Assembly: GCF_008271805.1 (NCBI RefSeq)
Contig: NZ_VSRY01000166.1
Span: 55,354-119,353, forward strand
Length of the DNA: 64,000 nt
Direction: 5' to 3'
DNA from: Streptomyces sp. TRM49041
GTDB taxonomy: Bacteria > Actinomycetota > Actinomycetes > Streptomycetales > Streptomycetaceae
The notes beneath the pieces were generated by a model. The model worked only from the letters and a program-made list of their open reading frames with translations, ran no database searches and had not been told where the DNA came from. The position numbers and the translations under genes are program-made. Of this stretch, positions 45,466 to 54,585 are shown piece after piece (the first letter of the stretch is position 1; every line of letters begins with the position of its first letter).

Positions 45466-46596
45466 CTACAGCCAGCCGTTGCGCTTCAGGGTGCGGTGGA
45501 TGGCGAAGCAGACACCGATGATGCCGGTGAGCACCATCGGGTAGCCGTACTTCCACTCCAGCTCCGGCATGTACTGGAAGTTCATGCCGTACACACCGCA
45601 CACCGCCGTCGGCACGGCGATGATCGCGGCCCAGGAGGTGATCTTGCGCATGTCCTCGTTCTGCGCGACCGTCGCCTGCGCGAGGTTCGCCTGGAGGATC
45701 GAATTGAGGAGCTCGTCGAAGCCGACGACCTGTTCCTGCACGCGGACCAGGTGGTCGGCGACGTCCCGGAAGTACTTCTGGATGTCCGGGTCGACCAGCC
45801 GCATCGGCCGCTCGCTCAGCAGCTGCAACGGACGCATCAGCGGCGTCACCGCCCGCTTGAACTCCAGTACCTCACGCTTCAGCTGGTAGATCCGCCCGGT
45901 GTCGGCGCCTCGCGTGCTGCCCTTCGTGGGCGGCGAGAAGACATCGGTCTCGATCTGGTCGATGTCGATCTCGACGGCGTCGGCGACCGCGATGTACCCG
46001 TCCACGACATGGTCCGCGATGGCGTGCAGGACGGCTGACGGTCCCTTGGCGAGCAGCTCCGGGTCGGACTCCAGGCGGTGCCGCAGATTGCGCAGCGACC
46101 CCTGGCCGCCGTGCCGGACGGTGATCACGAAGTCCCGCCCGGTGAAGCACATCACCTCACCGGTCTCCACGACCGCACTGGTCGCGGTGAGCTCGGCGTG
46201 CTCGACGTAGTGGATCGTCTTGAAGACGGTGAAGAGCGTGTCGTCGTACCGCTCCAGCTTCGGCCGCTGGTGCGCGTGCACCGCGTCCTCCACGGCCAGC
46301 GGGTGCAGCCCGAACTCGGCGGCGATACCGGCGAATTCGGCCTCCGTCGGCTCGTGCAGCCCGATCCAGGCGAAGCCGCCGCCCTCGCGTACGCGCCGCA
46401 TCGCCTCGCGCGGGGTCAGGCACTCCTCGTCGTCCTTCACCCGGCGTCCGTCCCGGTACACGGCGCAGTCGACGACCGCGGTGGACGCGGACGGGTCGCG
46501 TGTCGGGTCGTACGCGTTGTACGGCGGGTACGGGGACGCGCTGCGCTTGCGCAGCGACGGGCGTACGACGGCGCGCAGGTCACGGATCATCGACAT
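45466..46596 (-). CDS. corA: Magnesium/cobalt transporter CorA
   Basis: 376 residues from the ATG at 46596 (GAAGGAGCC upstream). The large N-terminal cytoplasmic domain is followed by two C-terminal membrane helices, with the signature GMN motif in VYGMNFQYMPELEW between them. The long stalk helix has the expected pattern. It is the pore for Mg2+ uptake and lies near the MgtE/CBS gene in a small metal-ion neighbourhood, matching Rv1239c in the M. tuberculosis order. Confidence 0.93.
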   Translation of the reverse strand: MSMIRDLRAVVRPSLRKRSASPYPPYNAYDPTRDPSASTAVVDCAVYRDGRRVKDDEECLTPREAMRRVREGGGFAWIGLHEPTEAEFAGIAAEFGLHPLAVEDAVHAHQRPKLERYDDTLFTVFKTIHYVEHAELTATSAVVETGEVMCFTGRDFVITVRHGGQGSLRNLRHRLESDPELLAKGPSAVLHAIADHVVDGYIAVADAVEIDIDQIETDVFSPPTKGSTRGADTGRIYQLKREVLEFKRAVTPLMRPLQLLSERPMRLVDPDIQKYFRDVADHLVRVQEQVVGFDELLNSILQANLAQATVAQNEDMRKITSWAAIIAVPTAVCGVYGMNFQYMPELEWKYGYPMVLTGIIGVCFAIHRTLKRNGWL

Positions 46597-47105
46597 GGCA
46601 GGCTCCTTCACGCAGAAGCCGTCGGCGAGGCGTGGCACAGCCCGGAATGGGGACGTGGCGTTGCATACGTCCGCAAAGCGGGCGGCACCGCGGATCGCGG
46701 TGACGGGGTTCGCGGTTCGCGGTTCGCTACAGACGGGCGGGGACGACGTGCTCTTCCGTCGCGCGCGGTGCCCTGCGTGCGGAGTGCGGGCGGAAACGCC
46801 TCAGACGCTCGTACGAAGGGTGGTACGGCAGGTGAAGCGTGCACGGGGGGTGCGCGGCGGGAGCGGCTCGCGCTGCGCGGAAGAGCGGCTGGTACTGCAC
46901 GGTCGACTTCGATCCACCGCAGCCCCACCTCCTCCGGCCGGTCCCCCGTAAGGGATGACGTGTCGTCGGGACCGGAAAGCACTCCCCCGGCGACCGCTGG
47001 GAGGGGCCCCCATGACGTACTGTCCCGACCAGCGGCCCACCCTAGCAGCCGACTGAGGGTCAATCCCTCCCCATGCCCCTTGGAAGCGCGCTTTATGCTC
47101 GCCGC
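46597..47105. promoter_or_regulatory. Intergenic region, 509 bases, no gene seen
   Basis: Upstream of corA (minus) and of the SUFU-domain gene (plus). The frames on both strands are Arg-rich shadow frames without ribosome sites. I see no clear riboswitch or terminator. An Mg2+-sensing leader for corA would lie in the first 200 bases, but I cannot recognise one. Confidence 0.35.
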
Positions 47106-47708
47106 ATGGAAAAAGTTCTCGCGCTGGTCGAGGCCCGTCTGTTCACGGCGCTGGGCGAACCGGACGCGCGTGCCTCCGTGACGTTCCTCGGTACGGAGCG
47201 CATCGAGGTGCTGCGTTTCACAGACACCGAGAACGGCGAATCCCAGCCGGTCGTCCGGTACGCGACGCTGGGCATGTCGGCGCAGCCCATGACCGATCCG
47301 ACGGCGGCCGTCGCCGACCCGGTCAAGGGCCCGCGCGCGGAGCTGCTCCTGACCGTACGGGCCGGGATCGCCGACACCGACAAGGTGCTCCGCCCGCTTG
47401 CCGTCCTCGCGGCGTCGCCGCAGGTGGAGGGCGTCGTCGTGGCCCCGGGCGCCTCTCTGGACGTGGGCGAGCCGCTCTGGCCGGGCGCTCCGTTCACCTC
47501 CGTACTCGTCGCGGAACCGGGCGGCCTGGTCCCGGACCTGGAACCGGACGGCGGGATGGACCCGGTGCGGTTCCTGCCGCTGCTGCCGATGACGCCCAAC
47601 GAGGCGGCGTGGAAGCGGGTGCACGGCGCGCAGGCGCTGGAGGAACGCTGGCTGACCGCGCAGACGGACCTGCGCGACCCGCGCCGGGCATCCGTGAGCC
47701 TGGACTGA
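47106..47708 (+). CDS. Suppressor-of-fused (SUFU) domain protein
   Basis: 200 residues from the ATG at 47106. The sequence is a compact alpha/beta protein ending in the conserved block GGLVPDLEPDGGMDPVRFLP, LLPMTPNEAAWKRVHGAQAL and EERW, which I associate with bacterial SUFU-like domains. Such domains are common in actinobacteria, sometimes as immunity-like proteins. The role here is unknown. Confidence 0.65.
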   Translation: MEKVLALVEARLFTALGEPDARASVTFLGTERIEVLRFTDTENGESQPVVRYATLGMSAQPMTDPTAAVADPVKGPRAELLLTVRAGIADTDKVLRPLAVLAASPQVEGVVVAPGASLDVGEPLWPGAPFTSVLVAEPGGLVPDLEPDGGMDPVRFLPLLPMTPNEAAWKRVHGAQALEERWLTAQTDLRDPRRASVSLD

Positions 47709-47771
47709 GGGCCCTCTACGGCACACCGGACGGGTGATCGTCCTTGACGGGGGGACGGTGGGGGAGGACCG

Positions 47772-48419
47772 TTGAACGCTATGAGGGGCGAACCCAGTTG
47801 CCCGAAGTGCGGAGGCCGGGTCCGGGCGCCCGGTCTCTTCGCCGACCGCTGGCAGTGTGGTGTGCACGGCCCTGTGTATCCGCTGCAGCCCGTGGTGCCG
47901 CCCAGCGTCGAGGCGCTGCACGTCGCCGTGAACCGTGCGCAGGTCCCCGTCTGGATGCCCTGGCCGCTCCCCATAGGCTGGCTCTTCACCGGCGTCGCGT
48001 ACGCCGGTGACGACCGCAGCGGCGGCCGGGCCACCGCCGTCGCCTGCTCGGGCCCCGGGCCGCTCGGCGGGGTGGGCGAGCTGCTGCTGATCGCCGAGGA
48101 GCTGGGCGTCGGCCTGGGCGCGCGGTACGCCGGCACGGACGGCCCGGACCCCGGCCCCCACCTCTGCATGGACAAGGCCCCGCAGGCCAAGGTCCTGGCC
48201 GGCGGCCGCCTGACCCCCCTCTGGCATGTGATCGGTGCCCCGGAGGGCCGCGCCGTCTTCGCGGGCGAGGCTCGCGGCCTCTGGCTCTGGGCCATCGCCT
48301 GGCCCGAGGACTCGGGTCTTCTGCTCTACGACGAACTGGTCCTGACCGACGTCCGCGAGGCCGGCGCCGAGGTCGACCTGGTGCCGTGCGGGGCGCTGTC
48401 GCCGCGGCTGCTGTCCTGA
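47772..48419 (+). CDS. Hypothetical protein with N-terminal zinc ribbon
   Basis: 215 residues from a TTG at 47772 (GGGGAGGA upstream); ATG 47781 is an alternative start. A short Cys motif (CPKCGGRVRAPG and WQCGVHGP) suggests a zinc ribbon. The rest is a globular domain with conserved-looking segments such as VPVWMPWPLPIGWLFTGV and WLWAIAWPEDSGLLLYDELV. It resembles the actinobacterial DUF6758 family, named from memory. No function known. Confidence 0.68.
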   Translation: MNAMRGEPSCPKCGGRVRAPGLFADRWQCGVHGPVYPLQPVVPPSVEALHVAVNRAQVPVWMPWPLPIGWLFTGVAYAGDDRSGGRATAVACSGPGPLGGVGELLLIAEELGVGLGARYAGTDGPDPGPHLCMDKAPQAKVLAGGRLTPLWHVIGAPEGRAVFAGEARGLWLWAIAWPEDSGLLLYDELVLTDVREAGAEVDLVPCGALSPRLLS

Positions 48420-48519
48420 GGGCGCCGGCCCTCCGCCGGGGCCGGGCGGACGAGGCGGTCGCCCGGGGCCGTTATTCTTGGGTGTCCCCTGTCCGTGCCG
48501 AGCCCTGGAGTCATGTGTC

Positions 48520-49380
48520 GTGCGCATCGACCTGCACACCCACTCCACCGCGTCGGACGGTACGGACACCCCCGCCGAGCTGGTGCTGGGCGCCGCCGCG
48601 GCCGGGCTCGACGTCGTCGCGCTGACCGACCACGACACCACGCGGGGGCACGCCGAGGCGCTCGCCGCGCTGCCCGAGGGGCTCACGCTCGTCACCGGTG
48701 CCGAGCTGTCGTGCCGGATCGACGGCACCGGTGTCCACATGCTGGCGTACCTCTTCGACCCGGACGAGCCCGAGTTGGCGCGGGAGCGCGAGCTGGTGCG
48801 CGACGACCGGGTGCCGCGCGCCCGTGCGATGGTCGGCAAGCTCCAGGAACTGGGCGTGCCGGTGACGTGGGAGCGCGTCGCGGCCATCGCCGGGGACGGC
48901 TCCATCGGGCGACCGCACATCGCCGAGGCCCTTGTCGAGCTGGGCGTCGTCCCCGACGTCTCCGGCGCGTTCACGCCCGAGTGGCTCGCCGACGGCGGCC
49001 GTGTGTACGTCGAGAAGCACGAGCTGGACCCGTTCAAGGCGATCCGACTGGTGAAGGCGGCCGGCGGGGTGACCGTCTTCGCGCACCCCGGCGCGGTCAA
49101 GCGCGGGCGGACGGTCCCCGACTCCGTGATCGCCGACCTCGCCGCGTACGGACTCGACGGCGTCGAGGTCGACCACATGGACCACGACGAGCCGACCCGC
49201 GCCCGCCTGCGCGGCCTCGCGCGCGAGCTCGGGCTGCTGAACACCGGCTCCAGCGACTACCACGGCAGCCGCAAGACCTGCCGGCTCGGCGACTTCACCA
49301 CCGACCCGGAGATCTACGGCGAGATCACGCGCCGCGCGACCGGCGCGTTCCCGGTGCCGGGCACGGGCGGACGTCCGTAA
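48520..49380 (+). CDS. PHP-domain phosphoesterase
   Basis: 286 residues from GTG 48520 (GGAG upstream). The four PHP metal motifs are present: DLHTHSTASDG at the start, LTDHDTTRG, an H in VFAHPGAVKRG, and the NTGSSDYHG segment. Standalone PHP proteins of this kind include 3',5'-nucleoside bisphosphate phosphatases and 5'-3' RNA/DNA exonucleases (YciV/RNase AM group). Probably one of these. Confidence 0.85.
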   Translation: MRIDLHTHSTASDGTDTPAELVLGAAAAGLDVVALTDHDTTRGHAEALAALPEGLTLVTGAELSCRIDGTGVHMLAYLFDPDEPELARERELVRDDRVPRARAMVGKLQELGVPVTWERVAAIAGDGSIGRPHIAEALVELGVVPDVSGAFTPEWLADGGRVYVEKHELDPFKAIRLVKAAGGVTVFAHPGAVKRGRTVPDSVIADLAAYGLDGVEVDHMDHDEPTRARLRGLARELGLLNTGSSDYHGSRKTCRLGDFTTDPEIYGEITRRATGAFPVPGTGGRP

Positions 49381-49507
49381 CCCACAGGCCGCACCGCCGC
49401 CCTCTCTCCTGCCTGGTCCACTCCGTCGCACGGCCCCGCCGACCGACGCCCCGCACGGCTCCGCCGTGCGCCCTTCCGCACCACCCCTTCTTCCGCAAGG
49501 CATCACT

Positions 49508-50113
49508 GTGTTCGACTTCGCCGTCTTCGGCTCACTCTTTCTGACCCTGTTTGTCATCATGGATCCCCCCGGGATCACGCCGATCTTCCTCGCCCTGACC
49601 TCCGGCCGCGCCACCAAGGTCCAGCGCCGTATGGCCTGGCAGGCCGTCGCCGTCGCGTTCGGTGTGATCACCGTGTTCGGCATCCTGGGCCAGCAGATCC
49701 TGGCCTACCTGCATGTCTCCGTACCGGCCCTGATGATCGCGGGCGGACTGCTCCTGCTGCTCATCGCGCTCGACCTGCTCACCGGCAAGACCGACGAGCC
49801 CCAGCAGACCAAGGACGTCAACGTCGCCCTCGTACCGCTGGGCATGCCGCTGCTCGCCGGGCCGGGCGCGATCGTGTCGGTGATCCTCGCCGTGCAGCAC
49901 GCGGAGGGCGTCGCCGGGCAGGTCTCGGTGTGGGCCGCCATCGTCGCGATGCACGCGGTGCTCTGGCTGACCATGCGGTACTCCCTGCTGATCATCCGGG
50001 TGATCAAGGACGGCGGGGTGGTGCTGGTGACCCGGCTCGCCGGCATGATGCTGTCGGCCATCGCCGTGCAGCAGATCATCAACGGCGTGACACAGACGAT
50101 CCAGGCCGCCTGA
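49508..50113 (+). CDS. MarC family integral membrane protein
   Basis: 201 residues from a GTG, with six membrane helices. The MarC/UPF0056 hallmark is FVIMDPPGITPIFLALT in the first loop, repeated as VPLGMPLLAGPGAIVSVI later. Function unknown; the family is no longer thought to give drug resistance directly. Confidence 0.88.
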   Translation: MFDFAVFGSLFLTLFVIMDPPGITPIFLALTSGRATKVQRRMAWQAVAVAFGVITVFGILGQQILAYLHVSVPALMIAGGLLLLLIALDLLTGKTDEPQQTKDVNVALVPLGMPLLAGPGAIVSVILAVQHAEGVAGQVSVWAAIVAMHAVLWLTMRYSLLIIRVIKDGGVVLVTRLAGMMLSAIAVQQIINGVTQTIQAA

Positions 50114-50139
50114 GCGGCGCGCGGCCGCGGCGCCGGAAC

Positions 50140-50176
50140 GACCGCGCCCCCGTACGACTCGTACGGGGGCGCGGTC
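50140..50176. terminator. Very strong bidirectional terminator
   Basis: Perfect 18-bp stem: left arm 50140-50157 and right arm 50159-50176, central C, so the effective loop is a few bases. It lies between the convergent marC-type gene and the 50-aa ORF. Confidence 0.85.
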
Positions 50177-50216
50177 CGCTTCACACGTCGTCACGCGTCT
50201 TCACACGTCGCGATCG

Positions 50217-50369
50217 TTACGACGCGGTGGCTTCGGCCGGGCGGATGTAGAGGCGCTGGCCCCTGGCGGCGGCCTGCTGCACGATCCGGTTGACGGAGGC
50301 GGCGTCCACGACGGTGCTGTCGACGGCCGTTCCGTCGACATCGTCGAGTCGCATGATCTCGAAGCGCAT
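50217..50369 (-). CDS. Small protein, 50 aa, unknown
   Basis: Starts at ATG 50369 with AAGGGAGAAG upstream. The 50 residues (start MRFEIMRLDDVDG, end RLYIRPAEATAS) contain a short beta/helix pattern with no Cys and no membrane segment. Codon third positions are GC-rich as in its neighbours. It is transcribed divergently from the NYN gene. I know of no function. Confidence 0.6.
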   Translation of the reverse strand: MRFEIMRLDDVDGTAVDSTVVDAASVNRIVQQAAARGQRLYIRPAEATAS

Positions 50370-50513
50370 GGCTTCTCCCTTCGTCGAGCTGGTGTCTGTA
50401 CACCTGCAACCAGGTGCAGCCCCTGAAACATTCCCTACGCTAAGGAAATTTTTCGATTGGCTAAGCAGTGGCCGCTGGCGGTGCGGCCGTCCAGGGCGGA
50501 CAATGAGGCCCGT

Positions 50514-51404
50514 ATGAACGACGCGGACATCGCCCAGCGCCTTGAGCGCACCAATGAGCTCCTGCAGCGCATGCTCGTCGAGGTCGCCAAGACGCCCTCG
50601 ACACATGCCATCTTCGTGGACGCCGGTTACGTCTATGCTTCGGCCGGGTTGCTGGTCGCGGGCACCGAGGACCGGCGCGCCTTCGACCTCGACGCGGAAG
50701 GGCTCATCGAGGCGTTCATCGACACCGCGCGCACGATCTTCGCCGACAGCAGACTGCTCCGCGTCTACTGGTACGACGGCGCCCGGCGCCGTATCCACAC
50801 CCCCGAGCAGCAGTCCATCGCCGAACTCCCCGACGTCAAGGTCCGGCTGGGCAACCTCAACGCCAACAACCAGCAGAAGGGCGTCGACTCGCTCATCCGC
50901 TCCGACCTGGAGTCACTCGCCCGCCACCGGGCCATCAGCGACGCGGCGCTCGTCGGCGGCGACGAGGACCTCGTCTCCGCCGTCGAGGCCGCGCAGGGGT
51001 ACGGGGCGCGGGTCCACCTGTGGGGCATCGAGGCCGCGGAGGGCGGCAACCAGGCCGAGCCGCTGCTGTGGGAGGTCGACAGTCAGCGCGTCTTCGACCT
51101 GGACTTCTGGCGCCCTTACATCACACGGCGGCCCGTGACGACGTACGAGAACGAGGGCGAGCCGCCGCCGTCGCGCGACGAGGCGCGGTTCATGGGCGCC
51201 CAGATCGCCGCCACATGGCTCGCGGAGCGGGGCACGGACGTGATGGCCGAACTGCTGCCCGGCCACCCGTACCTGCCCGGACCGGTGGACCAGGACCTGC
51301 TGATGGAGGCGGAACGCCGGCTGAGCAGGTCCCTGCGGGGCCACGCGGTGCTGCGGCGGGCGCTGCGGGACGGCTTCTGGCAGCAGCTTCAGTCGCGTTT
51401 CTGA
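50514..51404 (+). CDS. NYN-domain (PIN-like) nuclease family protein
   Basis: 296 residues. The NYN fold is shown by the catalytic-type acids in IFVDAGYVYA (about 31-40), VYWYDGARRR, QKGVDSLIRSDLESL and ALVGGDEDLVSAVEAA. Such proteins are predicted RNases (NYN/LabA-like). A C-terminal domain of about 90 residues is of unknown role. The ATG at 50514 is chosen for GAGG spacing; an upstream TTG at 50457 is less likely. Its 3' end overlaps the convergent hydrolase gene by 16 bases. Confidence 0.82.
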   Translation: MNDADIAQRLERTNELLQRMLVEVAKTPSTHAIFVDAGYVYASAGLLVAGTEDRRAFDLDAEGLIEAFIDTARTIFADSRLLRVYWYDGARRRIHTPEQQSIAELPDVKVRLGNLNANNQQKGVDSLIRSDLESLARHRAISDAALVGGDEDLVSAVEAAQGYGARVHLWGIEAAEGGNQAEPLLWEVDSQRVFDLDFWRPYITRRPVTTYENEGEPPPSRDEARFMGAQIAATWLAERGTDVMAELLPGHPYLPGPVDQDLLMEAERRLSRSLRGHAVLRRALRDGFWQQLQSRF

Positions 51405-52273
51405 GGGCCGCGGCCGTAACCGTCCCAGAATCTCACGACGGCGGCCGCTGTCTCCTCCGGCCGGTCGGTGTTGGGTGAATGCTCGGCCCCGGCGATACGG
51501 GTGCGGTGGGCGCCCAGCCGCTCCGCCATGGCGTCCAGCAGGGGCACCGGCCAGGTGTCGTCGTGCTCGCCGGAGATGACATGGACGGGGAGCGGGGGGT
51601 CGAGCGCGGCGAGCTCCGCCACACGGTCGGGTTCCGTCCTGAGCTGACGGCCCGTCGCGAGGAGCTGCGCGGGGTTGTGGCGCAGCCAGCGGCGCCGGAG
51701 GTCCTCGCGGTCGCCCCGGAGCGGGTCGTCGGCGTCCTCCGGCGGGTCGAGGGCGCGCATCGCCTGCCAGACCTGCTCCATGTCCATGACGCTGAGGGCG
51801 TCGCTCAGCAGCTTGACCTTCTCCCGCTGCCCGGGGGTGACTTCCGCGGGCCCGGAGGACATGAGGGTGAGCGAGACGAAGGCGGACGCATCCGTCAGCA
51901 CGGCCGCCCGGGCGATCTGCCCCCCGAGGGAGTGCCCCAGCAGATGCACCGGCCCGCCGCCCCCCACCGCCCCGGCCTGCGCGAGCACGTCCAACGCCAA
52001 TTCCCGCTGGGCGTAAGCCCCTTGCTCCTCGGGTCCGGAGGTCTCGTACTGTCCGCGCCCATCGACGGCGACGACCCGGTACCCGGCGGCGCTGAGGGGC
52101 TCCAGCATGGCGATGAAGTCTTCCTTGCTCCCGGTGTACCCCGGCAGCAGCAGCGCGGTCCCCCTGGGCGCACGGGGCGGCGCCGCGTCGAGCACGGCGA
52201 AGGCGCCGCGTGCGGTGGGCAGCGCGTGGGCGCGGGCGCACGAGGGCGGAACAAAGGTGGGCGGCCGACTCAT
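51389..52273 (-). CDS. Alpha/beta-hydrolase
   Basis: 294 residues. Nucleophile Ser in LLGHSLGGQ (about 110), catalytic Asp probably in VISGEHDDTWPV, and His in GAEHSPNTDRPEE near the C-terminus. The oxyanion stretch LLLPGYTGSKEDF is near 45-55. It is of esterase/lipase-like type. The natural substrate is unknown. No signal peptide. Confidence 0.85.
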   Translation of the reverse strand: MSRPPTFVPPSCARAHALPTARGAFAVLDAAPPRAPRGTALLLPGYTGSKEDFIAMLEPLSAAGYRVVAVDGRGQYETSGPEEQGAYAQRELALDVLAQAGAVGGGGPVHLLGHSLGGQIARAAVLTDASAFVSLTLMSSGPAEVTPGQREKVKLLSDALSVMDMEQVWQAMRALDPPEDADDPLRGDREDLRRRWLRHNPAQLLATGRQLRTEPDRVAELAALDPPLPVHVISGEHDDTWPVPLLDAMAERLGAHRTRIAGAEHSPNTDRPEETAAAVVRFWDGYGRGPQKRD

Positions 52274-52659
52274 GCCACGAGGCTAGCGGCCGGGAACGCC
52301 TCCCCGGCGCTGGGGCATGCCCAGGCGGGTCCCGTAGTGGGCCGCTCCGGCCCGGCCCGTTCGTGCCCGCCCCCCAGGCTCTCGATTCCGCTCGATCAGG
52401 GGGGACCTCCAGAACATGGGACCCCCGTCCCCGCGCGGAACGCCTGTCCGCAAACGGACTGGCGCAGCTCCTGGCCCGGCGCCCCTCCGGGCTCACCTCC
52501 TCGGGCCGGCGGCCCCGGGCGCTGGACGCCCCCCACGCGACCGGCGCCGCCGGCCGCTGCGGGGGCGGACCCGGCCCCTCCCGCCGGGACGGCGACCGAC
52601 CCGTCGGCGGGCACGCGAAGGCCCCGCCACCCGGGTGGCGGGGCCTTCGGTGTGCTGGG
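52274..52659. other. Intergenic region, 386 bases
   Basis: Between the hydrolase start (minus) and the helicase stop (minus). It contains the helicase terminator at 52617-52648. No other gene is supported; the frames seen are Gly/Pro/Arg-rich shadows. The hydrolase promoter should lie near 52280-52330. Confidence 0.4.
52617..52648 (-). terminator. Terminator of the DEAD-box helicase gene
   Basis: Perfect palindrome: arms 52617-52632 (GAAGGCCCCGCCACCC) and 52633-52648. It starts 12 bases beyond the helicase stop in the direction of transcription. Confidence 0.8.
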
Positions 52660-54585
52660 TCAGGCCTCGGCCGGCTGGGCCGCGGCCGTCTTGCGGGTGC
52701 GGCGCCGCGGCTTGGCCTCGGCGGCCGGCTCGACCACTGCCGCGGCGTCGGCGGACGCGGCAGCCTTCCGGGTGCGTCGCCTCGGCGTCGCCTCGGCGGC
52801 CTCGGGTGCGGCGGCCTCAGCGGTCACGACGGCCTCGGCCGTCTTGCGGGTGCGGCGGCGGGGCTTGGCCTCGGCCTCGGGTGCGGCGGCCTCAGCGGTC
52901 ACGACGGCCTCGGCCGTTTTCCGCGTGCGGCGCCGCGGTTCGGCCTCGGCCTCGGGGGCCGCGGTGGCGACCGCCTCGGTGGCCTTGGGCTCCGCCGCCT
53001 TGCGGGTGCGGCGACGCGGCGCCGGCGCCGACGTCGGTTCGGCGTCCGGAGCGTCCTCCACCGGCGTCACAGGCGCGGCCGTCTCCACCGCGCCCGCGCG
53101 GGTGCGGCGACGGCGGCGGGGAGTGCGGCGCTCGACGGTTTCACCCTCGGTCGCCTCGGCAGACGCCGCAGGCGCCGCCGGAGTCGCCGCCTCGGTCTCG
53201 TCCACCGTCGCGCCGCCACGAGTGCGGCGCCGCTGGCGAGGCGTACGGGTGCGCGCCGGGCGCTCCTCCTCGCGCTCGCGGCGCCGGCCACGCGCGCCAC
53301 GGCCGCCGGGCTCGCCCAGGTCCTCCAGCTCCTCCGCGTTCAGCCCGGCGCGAGTCCGCTCGGCGCGTGGCAGGACGCCCTTCGTACCGTCCGGGATGTC
53401 CAGGTCCGCGTACAGGTGCTCGGATGTCGAGTACGTCTCGACCGGGTCGTGGAATTTCAGGTCCAGCGCCTTGTTGATGAGCTGCCAGCGCGGGATGTCG
53501 TCCCAGTCGACAAGTGTGATCGCCGTACCGGACGCGCCCGCGCGGCCCGTGCGGCCCACCCGGTGGAGGTACGTCTTCTCGTCCTCCGGCGACTGGTAGT
53601 TGATCACGTGCGTGACGCCCTCGACGTCGATGCCGCGCGCGGCGACGTCGGTGCAGACGAGGACGTCCACCTTGCCGTTGCGGAACGCGCGCAGCGCCTG
53701 CTCGCGGGCGCCCTGGCCGAGGTCGCCGTGGACCGCGCCGGAGGCGAAGCCGCGCCGCTCCAGCTGCTCGGCGATGTCGGCCGCCGTGCGCTTCGTGCGG
53801 CAGAAGATCATCGCGAGCCCGCGGCCGTTCGCCTGCAGGATGCGCGAGACCATCTCCGGCTTGTCCATGGAGTGGGCGCGGTAGACGTGCTGCCTGATGT
53901 TGGCGACGGTCGCGCCCTCGTCGTCCGGCGCGGTGGCGCGGATGTGCGTGGGCTGCGACATGTAGCGGCGGGCGAGGCCGATGACGGCGCCCGGCATGGT
54001 CGCCGAGAACAGCATCGTCTGGCGCTTCGCCGGCAGCATGTTGATGATCTTCTCGACGTCGGGCAGGAAGCCCAGGTCGAGCATCTCGTCCGCCTCGTCG
54101 AGCACGAGGTTCCGGATGTGGGACAGGTCCAGCTTCTTCTGGCCGGCCAGGTCGAGCAGGCGGCCCGGGGTGCCGACGACCACGTCGACGCCCTTCTTGA
54201 GCGCCTCGACCTGGGGCTCGTACGCACGGCCGCCGTAGATCGCGAGGACGCGGACGTTACGGACCTTGCCTGCGGTCAGCAGGTCGTTGGTGACCTGTGT
54301 GCACAGCTCGCGGGTGGGGACGACGACCAGGGCCTGAGGCGCGTCGGTCAGCTCCTCGGGGCGGGCCCGGCCCGCCTCGACGTCGGCAGGGACGGTGACG
54401 CGCTCCAGCAGGGGCAGACCGAAACCGAGGGTCTTGCCGGTGCCGGTCTTGGCCTGGCCGATGACGTCGGTGCCGGAGAGGGCGACCGGAAGGGTCATCT
54501 CCTGGATGGGGAAGGGCGTGACGATGCCGACGGCCTCAAGGGCCTCTGCGGTCTCGGGAAGGATCCCGAGCTCTCGGAAAGTCAT
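52660..54585 (-). CDS. DEAD-box RNA helicase with long Arg-rich repeat tail
   Basis: 641 residues. The helicase core (about 1-400) has the Q motif (FPIQEM), Walker A AKTGTGKT, DEAD box LVLDEADEMLD, SATMPG, and the C-domain HRVGRTGRAG. The remaining 240 residues are a disordered tail made of about eight RRRTR modules separated by Ala/Glu/Val-rich spacers (for example KPRRRTRKTAEAVVTAEAA in near-identical copies). It is an RhlE-type enzyme, matching Rv3211 by position. The tail probably binds RNA. Confidence 0.9.
   Translation of the reverse strand: MTFRELGILPETAEALEAVGIVTPFPIQEMTLPVALSGTDVIGQAKTGTGKTLGFGLPLLERVTVPADVEAGRARPEELTDAPQALVVVPTRELCTQVTNDLLTAGKVRNVRVLAIYGGRAYEPQVEALKKGVDVVVGTPGRLLDLAGQKKLDLSHIRNLVLDEADEMLDLGFLPDVEKIINMLPAKRQTMLFSATMPGAVIGLARRYMSQPTHIRATAPDDEGATVANIRQHVYRAHSMDKPEMVSRILQANGRGLAMIFCRTKRTAADIAEQLERRGFASGAVHGDLGQGAREQALRAFRNGKVDVLVCTDVAARGIDVEGVTHVINYQSPEDEKTYLHRVGRTGRAGASGTAITLVDWDDIPRWQLINKALDLKFHDPVETYSTSEHLYADLDIPDGTKGVLPRAERTRAGLNAEELEDLGEPGGRGARGRRREREEERPARTRTPRQRRRTRGGATVDETEAATPAAPAASAEATEGETVERRTPRRRRRTRAGAVETAAPVTPVEDAPDAEPTSAPAPRRRTRKAAEPKATEAVATAAPEAEAEPRRRTRKTAEAVVTAEAAAPEAEAKPRRRTRKTAEAVVTAEAAAPEAAEATPRRRTRKAAASADAAAVVEPAAEAKPRRRTRKTAAAQPAEA
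52680..53130. repeat. Tandem coding repeats in helicase tail
   Basis: Degenerate direct repeats, about 66 bases long in the most regular part (52825-52930), each coding for a PRRRTRK module plus an Ala/Glu spacer. They are in frame and are candidates for length variation between strains. Confidence 0.7.
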
